Source: Mytilinidion resinicola
Lineage: Eukaryota; Ascomycota; Dothideomycetes; Mytilinidiales; Mytilinidiaceae
Assembly (NCBI RefSeq): GCF_010093595.1
Contig: NW_022985444.1
Span: 233,697-297,696, forward strand
Direction of reading: 5' to 3'
DNA length: 64,000 nucleotides
Part shown: positions 34,301 through 46,394 of the stretch, piece after piece
Layout: each line of letters opens with the position of its first letter
How positions within the stretch are numbered: position 1 is the stretch's first letter
Translations under genes and position numbers: made by a program
Notes under the pieces: generated by a model
Database searches by the model: none
The model's input: only the letters and a program-made list of their open reading frames with translations
What the model was told of the DNA's origin: nothing

Positions 34301-36609
34301 GTGAAATAGGCCTCCTCTGGACGCCTCATTCCCATTTTGGTTGGCAAAACTGGGTGGGGGGCGAGAATGTTTCGCACGGCCTCCTTCGAACTTGCATCTA
34401 TCTGATCCCAGCCCTTGGAAATCAGTGTAAGAGTCTGAGTAGCCAGGCTTTCGGATGCTAGAAAATTGGTGAGATTGTTCCCGCTAGTCATGAATCGCAA
34501 CCAGCCCACGATAGACAGTTCTTGCCACCCAAACATCTGCAGTTGCTTGACAGGGATCGAGTTCGTGAATTTGAACGGCATTGTCCACGATGGAATTGGC
34601 AAAGTTGGATTGATTCGCGAGGAGTTGACGTAGCTCTCAACAGTGGAAAGTTGAAGGATTGTGCCAGACCCAGCATCGGCGCTGTTATCCTGTAAAGCAG
34701 CAACTGTGACAGCAAAGAGATTACGCACACTGGGTGGATCCAGTTCTCCAGAGTCGAGTTTGCTACTGCACCATTTGAGGAACTCCATGAGCTCTATGTC
34801 GGTCAACGCACGTGCTTCAAGGCCCTTTCTGATATCCTCCATCGTCAAATCGGAGATGAAGCCGCGATTGTGGAGGCTAAGCATAAACGCCATGGCTCCT
34901 GTTGCTAATTCTTGTGGAACCATTGGAACTTCACCTAAGAAACTCAAAGTCTCAGCAGGCATTCGAACGGATTTGCTCGGCAAAACACCTTTCGAGGATA
35001 GTATATCGATAGAACGCTCCTTGCTGCAAGACCAGAAGGCATCTTCAATCGTTTGTCCGACCAGTCCTGACGGAGCTGAAAGACTGGAACTATACTGCTG
35101 CAGCACGTAGGCTGCCTTCGGAATCAAAGAAGATACCCTAGTACCGTCGTTTGCTGTCTTAGCTTTAATCTCGGATATATCCAACACGTAGGAAATCCGG
35201 GAGGCCAATCCGGCGACCCTCAAGAGCTCATAATTCCAGTTACTTATGTAACGAGCATTGAGATCGATGCTTTCCCGCTCCACGGTGGGAATCAAGGAAG
35301 GCGCAGAAATATGTGCCAAAATCCCGGTGGTTTGAGCGGTTGGAAATCCAATAAATATTCGGCCAGCATTCGTGGGAAGAATGTCACCGAAGATTTTTGC
35401 CGAGAGGTCGGATGTAGTTCCGGACACCGTTGAAAGCGATTCCAGTTTCTCTTGGAAAGGAGAGGTCAGTAGCGCAACTCTTGTCTTCTTTGGTGGCGGC
35501 TTCTTGGTAGCTCGTTCAATCTCGGCAGAGAATCCACGGGTCACATGCGTGTCGGCCTCTAGGGTACAGACTTGCAAGAAAATTACTGCACGAGAGTCAC
35601 CGGAGATATCCTCTCCAAAAGTGACAGGCTTTTCGACGGGAATAAGAGGTCTTGCAGCCCTAGATGTCGTATTTGTAGTCCCCGAAAGTTTTGAGAAGAA
35701 ACTCTTCAGCGAAGAGCCCGCATTTTTTATTTCCGCGGGTACCGCATCAACGACGCGCCTAGCAGGAATCTGTGCAGTAGCTATAACATTGCTCCATACA
35801 GCATCTATCTGTGAGCTCTGTCGAGATACCCGTGATACTGTCATGAGGCCGCCTTCGGTTTTGGGATTCAAGCCAGCGGGAATTTGGATGTCCGTAGGTG
35901 GAGACGTTTTCTTTCCAAAAGAAGCAATCTTATGGCCATCTAGGTGTAACTCTATCGAACTAAGTCCAACAAAGGTAAGGCTAGTGGAGAGAAACTGGCA
36001 AAGCGAGGGGAGGTTGGGCGCCTTGGAGGGATTGTAGGAGGGCGACGAAGGGTTGGCTTGACGATATTCCAGAGAAAAGGTCGTGTCGGATGACGATTGT
36101 TCAGGACTGAGAGCCGCGACCTTCGTCGAAAGCGTATTTCCTTTCCAGTAGAAAGCCATCATTTTGTTACCAGACACAACGAAAGGTTCATCGCAGTCGG
36201 CAAACACACTGTAAAATCCAACCCCGAATGCACCAATTTTTGTTTCATCTGGGTTGCCGTCCGCGATGCTCTTTAGTCGACTCCAGTCCGCGTTCGAGAA
36301 TGGTTGTCCATTATTCGAAACGGTCAGTCGCCTAAGCGTGTGATGCTGAATCACGTGCTTCAGCAGTACCGACTTATCGGAGGATTGCGGCGCGGGGACA
36401 TTTAGTGATGGATCTGTTTCGTATTTTATGACCACAGTGCTTGCTCCAGCGTCGGACGCATTTTGTATCAGCTCTCTCAGCGTCGTGTGTTCGGAAGAGT
36501 AGCGCGCCAAGACTTTGTCTATGAGCGCTCTTGTATTCACGGTAACTTCACTATCTTGGCCGTCGTTCATAGCTTGGTTGCGCAGTCGCGCAAAATCCAT
36601 AGTGGCCAT
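31342..36609 (-). CDS. Giant GHKL-ATPase (sacsin-like, DUF3684-type) protein with C-terminal HELAH motif
   Basis: Two exons (32636-36609 and 31342-32578; donor GTGAGT) give 1736 residues. The N-terminus is an HSP90/sacsin-type GHKL ATPase: RELIQNASDAGAS (E46, N50, D53), LTVSNNGQPFSNADWSRL, and IGAFGVGFYSVFADCDEP (G2 box 126-131). A long uncharacterised body follows. After a Glu/Arg/Gln-rich, coiled-coil-like stretch (RILRKQEYEARIAQQQELKR) comes a C-terminal domain with SAINIFFDSKSNTVAFNLSG, and HELAH at 1688-1692 followed by His1698 (HExxHxxxxxH). By family this is a fungal protein of unknown function; the ATPase fold suggests ATP-driven conformational or chaperone work. Whether the HELAH motif binds zinc or cuts protein is unproven. 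Confidence 0.88.
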
Positions 36610-37375
36610 AATTACGGGCAGCTAAGAGTAGCACGTTGAAAACCCAGACAGAAAGAGCCGATCAAGCACTGGATAGGGCCTTGCGGTGGTGCTCAAGCAC
36701 GACGTTTGACGTTGTCCGAAGTGGCCCAGCCGGCCAACGACCTGCTAATAACGATAAACAAAAGTTCCGTACGGGGGGTGGCAACAGGCGTAATCTCGAG
36801 GAAGCTGGCGGGTGGTGGTGATAATCTAGATGGTGGGGGAGTTACTTGGCTCTGAATATCTATTCAAAGACCCCGCCGGAGCGTCCTCAAGCCAGTGAAA
36901 TCTTCGGTCAGAGAGTGAAGCCGTAGTTAAGCTGTGTCTCGAACATTCGCTTTAAGCTGACGTATCTGGCAGCCTAGGTGGCAAGTCGAGCTGAGGATGC
37001 GCATGAACCAACAGTAGGAGAAAATGCGTGCACGCTTAGAAAGACACCAAGCAATGCTATGACAAGGAAAACGAGGAAAGAGAGAGCTGTGGTGTGGGGA
37101 TGAGCAGGTCTGGAGCTGTGATGCCCAATGTTATTGAGAGCAGGAGGTCGCCAGGGATCGCTGACGCGGTTAGAATAGAACCAGCGCCAGTCCGAAAGTA
37201 GCCTAGTAGCGCCAAGCCCAGGCTTCACCGACGGGAACTTCAACACCAGAATTAGCGACGGCATTCGATATCCCAAGAGCTAGTACTGCTCCGAGCTCGC
37301 ATAATGATCATGTCCAAATCGAACGTCCTTGACACATAGCCTTCTCCTCTCCTTAGGAAGCTTCCCGATGTGGAG
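36610..37375. promoter_or_regulatory. Divergent promoter between the GHKL gene and TRS120
   Basis: 766 bp between two start codons on opposite strands. A CCTTAG just before the TRS120 start could be a 5'-UTR splice acceptor. No other element recognised. Confidence 0.45.
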
Positions 37376-40300
37376 ATGGTGATGGATCCTCTTTCCCCCA
37401 TCGCGCCGGCGAGAATCCGCACCCTTCTCTTACCGGTGGGAAGAATCAAACGGTCTCGCTTCCTGAAGTTCGTGGATCGCTTGCAGCCAGAATGTATGGT
37501 CCGACTCGGGGATATCAGCCCTGATGCTCACCCTGATAGAAGTACGGTGCCCCCCCGAGAACGATGTCAAACAAGTTACTGATCGTGACCCCTGTAGATA
37601 TGTTCTCTCCGCTGGCTTTCCCTAGCGGCGTACTGTTTTATGAACTTTCAACATCATTACCTACGCCTTCTCATCTTGCATTGTCGCCTTTCGAGCAGTT
37701 CAGAGAACCGCTCTTGGTAATTGGAATCGCTGACGCCAAGGAATATGCCTGGCTGTCGGCCGTGCCCGATGCTGCAGATGTCGCATCCAAAGCTGGACGT
37801 GAGAATTTTGAAGAATCTGATCAAAATGCAGAAGAACTTCGACAGGCTGTAGATGATCTCCGTGAACAGTATCCTCGGGTGTATTTACACAGACTTATGG
37901 TGTTTGATTGTCCTCATCAAACACGCCCCACAGGTCTACTCGAGGATACCATACTTGTTCCTCCCTCATCACAGCTTAAAACAACTACAATGAAAACATT
38001 CATGTGCGATTTGACCGCTACCCTGTTAGCGGAAATGACCACGTTGGCAAGGTCGCTTCAGGCACTGCCAACGGTGAAGTCGCCCACATCGTCCCAACCG
38101 GGTAGTAATTCGGACGGTTCGGATTGGACGATGCCAGATTCTCTTAGCCAGCTTCAAAGAAGAAGCTCGCAGGCAATCTCAGCTTCCCGGCCGGATTCTC
38201 CCGCAACCAACGCACAGAACAACCTTCAACGCATGTCAATGCCAGTATTACCTTCTTCCTCTTCCACAGCTGCGAGCGTCCGTGGCGATTCAAGGGGAGA
38301 CTCGAGATCGACTTCGCCGATTACTTCAGACACACAGACGCCGCCAGCAAGAACGTTCGATGAAATACCAGGAGTGTCTGCTTCTACTGTTCTTTCACGT
38401 ACCAACAGCTCTACGCCCCAGTCGAATGCGACACTTAGAGACTCGAGCCGTGACAGAGTTTCAGTACATGGTTTTGGGCCTGGTGGCGTTGGAGAAAGAG
38501 CGCGTAATAAGGGCCGAGGCCGAGTTGGTATCGTCATAGGCACATTGTACATGTGCGCGGGCCGATGGCAAGATGCAATGAAAGAACTAGTTGAAAATGC
38601 TACAAGGGCACGTGCATTTAGCGATCATCTATGGCATGCGAAAGGGCTCGAAAACATTCTCGTCTGCCTGTTACTGTTTGCGTGGTCGGGGCTGGATTTT
38701 CAGGTGAGTAGTAGGACCTATTCCGAGATGCCAACTTCGAAGAGGGTTGGCCATCAAAGTCTTCGCTCATTTACTGACCGTGCCAAATTCCCAGGTCCCA
38801 TCGATCTGCTATCCAGCTTCAGAAAAATCTTCAACCACCAAATCGCCACAGCATACACCATCCAACAGCGTTTCGGATGTATCTACTGTCACCCTTCCCA
38901 AGCCCGCCAGCCACTCGGTTGCGATGCAAAATCTCAATTCCGTCCTTCCGGATCTTATAAACATGACCCTTAACCTCTACTCTCGAGCAGCTAATTTTCC
39001 TGGTGAGGCTCTGCCCCCACTGGCATTTTCAGAGTGCATAATACGGTTTTCCAAAATTCTTACTGCGATGAATCTTTGCGGTGGTAAGTTGAACGATGAC
39101 GCACTTCAGCACCTTATTCGAGGCAATCCACTAGTACCTGCGTTCGCATTATCATTGCCGAGGCCGACAATCTCTCCAACGAGATACGAAATTGCCGCTT
39201 TGGTTTTCCGTGCGTTTCCCACTCCTTTGGAGACTGGGAGTATGACTGCAACCGACCGCATTATGATACTAGCTGGAGTGGCATCAGTACTTTCGTCGCT
39301 CGGACTTCAGAGGAAAAAGGCTATTGTCATGAAGGAATTTGTTGCTTCCTTGATTCCTGGGCTTGTCCAAGCTCGAAAGGTTGGGGCTGCGGAGATGGGT
39401 GTTCACCCTGCGGCAGGTCTAGCAGCTCTCAACATGGCCAGTGGAGGGTCCTCAGGTGCCGGATCTATCAACCTTGGAGACGGGGAAGTCGAAAGTGGCA
39501 TTGACGCGTTCCTCGGCTTGTTGTGCGAAATTTATGGAATTCCCGATCAAAGAACGGCATCATCGGGCACACCAGGTCACCCTAGCGTGACTAACGGATC
39601 TACGCACCAAGACCAATGCAATTTCAATGGAGACGATACGTCGCTCAAGAGACTGTTACACGCCTCCTCGATGAGATCGTTTGGGAACCTTAACCTCAAA
39701 CTAGACATTTTGAGGATGTGCATAGACTTTTGTGAGGCGCTGCCGGACTTCCAGGGCGTGCTACATTATACAGCGGCTCTTCTGAGGATTGCGGGCCCTG
39801 GGACAGCGCCTCATCCAAATAGTACGGAGGTATTTGTATCCTTGGCCAGAGAAGAGCAGATTCGGCTGGCAACCAAAATCACACGTATGGTCGGAGCTGC
39901 CAGCAGCTTAGGCCTGCAAAACATTGAAACCGACTACTGGGACGACTTTCTTCTTCGGGGGCTGTACACCATAGAGGCTCCCCGGCCACGCTTGCTCATT
40001 CAGCACCGCCAGGACGATCTAAGCAAGATATCTTCGACTAAAGACGGCCCGTTCATACACAATCCGTTTCTCAAACAGGTTGATGCTGACCTTGCGGAGC
40101 ACTTCATGGTGGCCAATGAAGAGTATGGCTTTGTTGTGGCGCTGCAAAATCCTTACGATTTCGAGGTGGAGGTTGAATCGTTGAGACTCGCTGGTGATGG
40201 TACTAGTTTCACTGCCTTTCGAAGGTCTTTGATGTTAGGACCGTATCGGACCCAGAAATTTTCGCTGGGAGCAACTGCTGGTAATGCAGGAACTCTGAGC

Positions 40301-42103
40301 ATCACTGGATGTATTGTCAAAATAAAAGGATGTAGAGAACGTACGTTTCCCATCTATGCGGATCCGTGGAGACTAGAGCCGGACACGAAGATAAAGAACA
40401 TCGGGCTCCAAGCCTCGAGACCTTCACCTCCTTCCCGTCCAGTCTCTGGCGAGTCAACTACATCACAAACTACAGAGACATCAGCAGCAAAAATTCCCGC
40501 TCCACTGTCGATGGCTATGACTGTTGTTCCCGAACAGCCACTTGTTGTACTCTCTAGCATCTCTCTTCCCCAATCAGCATTGATGGTTCTTGAAGGCGAA
40601 AGGAAGAAGTTTTCAATTACCCTTCACAATATCTCCAAAACCACTTCCGTCGACTTCATCCATATATCCTTCCAAGATTCGGCGAGCGCTGCTATCCAAG
40701 CAGCTATGTCGAACAAAGATCTTCCGCCATCAGAGTTACACGAGCTAGAAGTACAACTAGCGCATTATCCATCATTTCGCTGGTGCAAAGCGAGTGAAGA
40801 TGAGGCGATTGAAATCAAGCCCGGCGAAAAAGCTTCGTTTGATATCGAAGTCATTGGAAGGGTACGGCTGACCGATGGCATCATCCAGTTTGACTACGCG
40901 AATTTAGGAATGCCACGATCAGAGGTCAAAGACCGATTCTTCACTCGACAGCTAGCAGTACCTATCTCCATTACGGTCAATGCTAGTATACAGTTGCACC
41001 GTCCTGATATACTGCCTTTTACTGGCGATTTTGCATGGTCAAATTATTTACGGAAATCAGGCCAAGACCAACTGACGCCTTCGAGGCTAAGATCAGAGTC
41101 CACCGAGAAGGGCGACAATCGATTTCACAAACTGCTGAGCAAAATCGGGATCACAGGACACGATGATGAGCACTGCATGCTTCTTTTAGATCTACGGAAC
41201 GCTTGGCCGAATCCCTTGTCGATATCGATTCAAGTACGCGATAAACCCCCAAACCACGAAATCGACGATAAAGAGTGGCCAAGAGCCTATACCGTCCATG
41301 AGGTCATCCAACCGGGCCACGTCAATCGAATCGCCGTCATATTACCTAAGACATACCTCAAAAATCCATTCGCTGCGATCCCATCGCTCAACCCCGCAAA
41401 CCAACGCCAATTTGTCGTCAGTGCAAGTCAAATCTCCCCAGAAATTGAGAGGGCTAATCGGGAAGCATTCTGGTACCGCGACGGCCTATTAAAATGTATT
41501 CGAGGCTCTTGGAAGGAGGAAGGCAATTCTCGGCACGGAGAGATCGACCTGCGAGGCATCCGCTTAACCTCCAGAATGGTCGAGGCGATTAAACTCGACG
41601 ACCTGAAGATCAGCATGCACATTACTTCCGATTACGAAGACGACGATGAAATCGTGCGACAGACGGGAGCTGCCAAGTTCGAGGTCTACGTCGACGAGTT
41701 CCTTACGCTGAAGACGAAGATACACAACCGATCTTCAACTCCAATCTACCCGCTGCTTCGACTCCAACCATCGCTTGCTAATCTGCCGCACAATGCCGCG
41801 CTTGATTTGGATAAGCGGTTCTCATGGACAGGAGTGCTCCAGAGGAAGCTTCCTGTGCTGCAACCTGGTCAGACGATGGAGTCCGAACTTGGCATAGTCC
41901 TGCTATGTAGTGGGGTATTCGAGGTTAGCGCCACTATTGACGAGATTCGGGTCTGGGTCGACGAGAAGGAGAAGGGAGAAGGAGCTAGAGTCCGCAGCGG
42001 GACGGGCCTGCTCCAAGGGCATATTCTTGCAGAGGCCGGGCTGAGGGCATGGCATTCGAAAGAGCCGTGCACCATCACCGCCAAGCAGCGTGGACTGCCT
42101 TGA
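37376..42103 (+). CDS. TRS120: TRAPPII complex subunit Trs120 (TRAPPC9)
   Basis: Exons 37376-37541, 37598-38703 and 38795-42103 give 1526 residues, at the long end but normal for filamentous fungi. The N-terminus MDPLSPIAPARIRTLLLPVG, then IKRSRFLKFVDRL and FSPLAFPSGVLFYELSTS, is the Trs120 signature. GVGERARNKGRGRVGIVIGT, then LYMCAGRWQDAMKELVE and HAKGLENILVCLLLFAW, mark the helical body; later beta-rich regions (LEGERKKFSITLHNISKTTS, QPGHVNRIAVILPKTYLKNP) match the C-terminal Ig-like parts. Trs120 belongs to the Golgi GEF for Ypt31/32-type Rab GTPases. A Ser-rich insert near 38090-38450 looks disordered. Start: ATG at 37376, with 37382 also possible. Confidence 0.95.
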
Positions 42104-42795
42104 GGAACTTCGGAGTAGAACTGTCGCGGAGAAGAGGTGAACCATTGGAAAAGGTTGGGTTTGGACGAAATAGGAAGGGTACGGTCAAGATAAAGTTGTA
42201 TAACGAGCATTAGAGCGAGATGACGACCAGCGATCATAATCCACTTGAATTGTATATCAGACTCTATTGGCATTGGATCCGCCATGTGAATTCATGGATT
42301 TCCTGGTCTCAACGTTGTGCCCCACTCTCTTTAGCCTGACTCGAGCGTTCCCTGATTCTTTTCGATTGCTATCGGTTCTACCGGTTTACCACTCTTGCAT
42401 TATCGGGTACAATCCAGACTGACATATGCCTAAATCAGTGTCAAATTCTTTTACGTTCCGTGGGCTAATAACTATTGGGACTTAAGTGGAGTACACAGTC
42501 CCCATTTCAAAAGCATGCCTTATATACATGCCGAGGAGATTTATACAGTGATTACTGAACTATCGCATATCGCAAGCTATCCCCAGCAAGCTTAGCCTAC
42601 TTCCTTATGCAGCGAAGCTTGCGTGTCGGATGTGGATAAACACATCATCCGAGCCTCGGCACATGCAGGGTCTAAGGGTCGTCAGCAGTGAACGTGAAGA
42701 TTTGACTCCTGCTTGGCCTCTCATCCTGCGTATATCAACTCCCCTGGGCGCCGGCGCCTGTCCCTTCATTGTGTACCTAGAATACCTCTTTAGCG
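42104..42795. other. Intergenic between TRS120 and the thioesterase-like gene
   Basis: 692 bp; TRS120 3' UTR and a downstream promoter. No repeat or RNA gene recognised. Confidence 0.4.
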
Positions 42796-44023
42796 ATGCC
42801 CAACCTTCATAGATTGCCCCAAGCTGTCAGCCTGACTGGCTTGGGCAGCCTTCTCATCGCGTTGTTGACACAGCCCACGCTGAGGGGTTATGTTTCCCGG
42901 ACTCTGGGACTCAATACCCCGGGAGGAAACTGGCGGGCGTTCGCAATCTTCATGGTTCTTGCGAACTTCAAGAATTTCCCGCTGGTGTGGCATGTACGTT
43001 ACTTCCCATCTCATCCGGACTCCTTCAAGACATCCCCCCAGACGCCTCTTGTTCACACGCATCTCGGAGGCTAGAAGGCTACGCTTTTGTGTTACTCTAT
43101 TATGCCAATACTCAACTAACTATCACACGCAGTGGCGCTTCTTCCGCTCCTACTTCGCCCATATCTACCTCCCCGCCCCAAAACTCGGTCCCCGATCCCT
43201 TTTCGAACCCTCCATAATGTCCACCCACTCTCCGATCTTGGAAACGGATTTCAATTTCCATAAGAGTAACTCAACCTACTTCTCCGACTTCGACATCTCG
43301 CGCACCCACCTCGTGTCCCAGATCATCCGCACGGGGGTCCGTAAATCCATCGCCGAGCGCCACGCCGCCTTTCCCCCAAGCGCCGCCGAGCTTGCGATCA
43401 AGGGGAAAGATGGCCTCGCACTGGGTGCGGTCAGCTGCCACTTCAAGCGCGAGATCAAGCCGTATGAGAAATTTGAGATCTGGACAAGAGTGCTATGTTG
43501 GGATCAGAAGTGGATGTATTTCGTAAGCCACATGGTCAAGCCGGGAGTCGCGAGGCCGAAGCATTATACGGTACAACCGGGGCGGAGGGGATATGGGTCC
43601 TGTATTAGGGAGCAGAATGGGGGATTGGCGAATGGGGAAGCGAAGGAGGAGGAACAGAAGAGGTTGGAGAAGCTGAGGGGTGCGGTGTTCGCGAGCAGTA
43701 TTGCAAAGTATGTGACGAAGAAGGGAAGGCTAACGATTCCACCGGAGGTGGTGCTGGTGAGGAGTGAGATGTTGCCGCCGAAGCCGGACGGGTGGGTTTA
43801 TAAAGGGGAGGAAGGCAGCGAGGGGAGTAATGGCGCATTGTTGGATGATGCGATACTGCCAGAGGATAACGATAATAAGGAGTGGAATTGGGATACAATT
43901 GAGGCTGAGAGGCGAAGGGGCTTGAAATTTGCGGAGATGTTTGCACAATTAGATGGATTGCATGAGGAGTTTGATGGGGGAAAGAATGGGGTTTTGGGGG
44001 AGTTCGCTGATATTCTTTGGTGA
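42796..44023 (+). CDS. THEM6-like hotdog thioesterase-family protein with N-terminal membrane segment
   Basis: Exons 42796-42993 and 43133-44023 give 362 residues. A hydrophobic N-terminal segment (LTGLGSLLIALLTQPTLRGY; FAIFMVLANFKNFPLVWH) is followed by a hotdog-like domain: ETDFNFHKSNSTYFSDFDIS (the 'D...hMNNA.Y..D'-type opening), LALGAVSCHFKREIKPYEKF, and EIWTRVLCWDQKWMYFVSHM. The family is often misnamed 'capsule polysaccharide biosynthesis protein' in fungal annotation. The C-terminus is Glu/Lys-rich with EWNWDTIEAERRRGLKFAEM. The acyl-thioester substrate is unknown; membrane tethering is inferred from the N-terminal segment. Confidence 0.85.
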
Positions 44024-44870
44024 TTTGCGGATATCCTAGACTTAGATTCCTTGCTAGATTGTATCGTTAGTAGTATTTAGACTTGGAGGCCTTAGAGACG
44101 CAGTTTGATACATGATATTGATGCCTGAGCTTGCCAGATCACGTGATCGTTTCTAGCCACTCTAGCAAAACACATCATTTCTAATTAGTCCTTCTTTAAT
44201 CCTGATACTAATGATCGTATCAAACCAGCCATACGTCTAATCGTCTTTCGAGGTTGCGAGGCTACAGATTCTGCCTTTTGGGGTGCCAATCAACATGCGC
44301 CTCAATCTACTGGCCAAAGCGACAACCTCAGCCTCACGCCCTATCTAGGCCGCAACTCTCCATGCACCGCCCTCCCCCTTCCAGCTAACCAACCTCTCTG
44401 GCACTGATCATAGGCAATGACTGATGAAATTATTCATCGGAAGGCGCCATTAATGTAATCCAGCGATCGGTTATTCGTGACGTTGCTTCATCTTTCCTAC
44501 CTTCACCCTCACATTTCTTAACAGCCTTGCTATATTTTTACCCCGCCGAGGCTATCGAGTCTAGGTCCCGCAATTTTGGTACATTGCCTTCAACGTAGGT
44601 GACACCATATTGGTCGTGGTGTAATTGATCCACTGTAAGACCGTTCTCGTTCTTTCTCTGTACCAAGATTGAGCTTCAGTCGCATTCGTAATCACCCATC
44701 AAGACAACCTTCGAACACACCAGCTGTACTGTGCATTCAAACGATGGATTTTAGGCTCTTTCGCAAATGATTTGGGGAGCATACACATCTCATTCACCTT
44801 CATGAACGGGGTCATCTAAAAGGAGACGCTTCCCAAGACGAGAGCGCTACCTGTGGTCTCAAAGCCAACG
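44024..44870. other. Intergenic with a GATCACGTGATC palindrome
   Basis: 847 bp. At 44137-44148 lies a perfect 12-bp palindrome centred on an E-box CACGTG. The right half is probably the promoter and leader of the CaaX-protein gene. Confidence 0.4.
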
Positions 44871-44966
44871 ATGGCCGCAACCAACGGCCGCGCCAACGTT
44901 ATCAACAGCCACCGAAAACAAAACTTCATCAGTCATGCAGACAAGGAACTCGATACTGATAGATAA
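44871..44966 (+). other. Overlapping upstream ORF, 31 codons
   Basis: A short frame starting with a good-context ATG (ACGATGGCC) overlaps the start of the next gene in another frame and ends at 44966, 13 nt before the internal in-frame ATG at 44980. It may act as a translational uORF favouring reinitiation at 44980. Confidence 0.4.
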
Positions 44967-46394
44967 TGTAGTCAAAGCCATGGCCGCTCCGGCGGGCGCA
45001 ACTGGCGAGCCCGATATGGTTCTTATCGCCGAGCTCTTCGAGGAAATCTCACGGAATCCACCAGCAATCGAAGCCAGGAAACTACTCATCGAGCAATACA
45101 TCGCAGTTGGATGGCTCGATGCCGCCAACGACAATGTCAAGGAGTTGAAGCAGCTTTCTCCTCACGACGCCGATGTCAAAACCTGGGTCATTATGCTTAC
45201 GAAGAAGACGGCAAAAGCTCCCGTAGCTCCGAAGGCTCCTCAAGTTGTCAAGATTGCCGCGCCCCCACCGGCCAAGTTACCAGCCAATATAGAACCCGCA
45301 AAGCAGGATTTCTCGCAAAGTTACAAAAAGCTCCAAAGTCGAGCGAAAGGCCTGTTGGGAGATCTCCTCCACATCCGGGCACTACAACACCAAAACGGCA
45401 TTACACCGGCGCGTACCGATGACTCTGCAGTCAAAGCCATTGTCGATGGCCGGCTCCGTACTGTTGCTGGATCGAAGGGGCCCAGTAGCGCGCGGGCAGT
45501 AGCTCGGAATATGCAAGCAAAACCGGATGAAGCAATTGAGATTGCCGTCATCGATCTTGAAGATATGATACGATGGCTTCGAGCGCCTCATGGAAAACCC
45601 TCTGGGATGGACAACGATGCTATCCGCGAGGCTCTCGTCAAGCGTGTACGCGCTCTGGCCGCCGCTCTGCCCGAGAACATGCAGGAGCATCCTGAAACGG
45701 CGCTCATGCATGCGGAGCACGAGATTCTACATACACGTACCTATGTGAATGATGAAACGATGTTAGGCGACCGGGTGGTGGATATTGAACGAGCCAACTT
45801 CTGGGTTACCGAAGACGGATATGCGTGGGATATGGACGAACTGGCCCAGGCTATTACTGCTAATGGAGGCATCATGCGGAACCCTCTGAGCAGGCAGATG
45901 TTTACACCGAAGGATATCCGCGCTATAGTACAGCACCCGGCCGGTCAGCGCTTGAAAGCATTGGCGATTGAGCAGCACGAGATGTCGAAAGGCGTTCGAC
46001 CTTCTACGATCGATCACCTCGACAAGCTGGGCAAGGTCCTTCTGGACGATCAGAGCAGCGACCAACTACCGAGTCGGCATGCGATAGACGAGTTCATGGC
46101 GTACTGCGCGACCCGTAAGTCTTCCACCTTCCCGATCGGGAATATACGAGAGGCTGACCCTGTATAGTGCCTGAGGCTGAACAAAAGGCGCTTAATGGGC
46201 TTCGATGTCCTGCCCGAGACAGCCACACCGGTCAGTCCTACGACTTCTCCATTGGCGAGGCTGTGCTCGACGCGAAGGGTAATCGGGTCTGCTTCCATAA
46301 GACGGGCGACTTTATCAAGCAAGCCGCTCAGCATCTGCGCCAGAATCGCGGAGCGCCTGCCACAGCAGCGGACGAGAAGTGTGCGGTGATGTAA
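44935..46394 (+). CDS. Uncharacterised protein with C-terminal CaaX prenylation box
   Basis: Exons 44935-46114 and 46168-46394 give 468 residues (453 if translation begins at 44980, whose context GCCATGG is much better). The N-terminus is helical and TPR-like (MVLIAELFEEISRNPPAIEA; GWLDAANDNVKELKQLSPHD), followed by an Ala/Pro/Lys linker. A later region WDMDELAQAITANGGIMRNP then LSRQMFTPKDIRAIVQHP vaguely recalls a U-box-like fold, as does LRCPARDSHTGQSYDFS. The last residues, CAVM, form a canonical CaaX farnesylation signal, implying membrane attachment. I do not recognise a named family. Confidence 0.85.
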
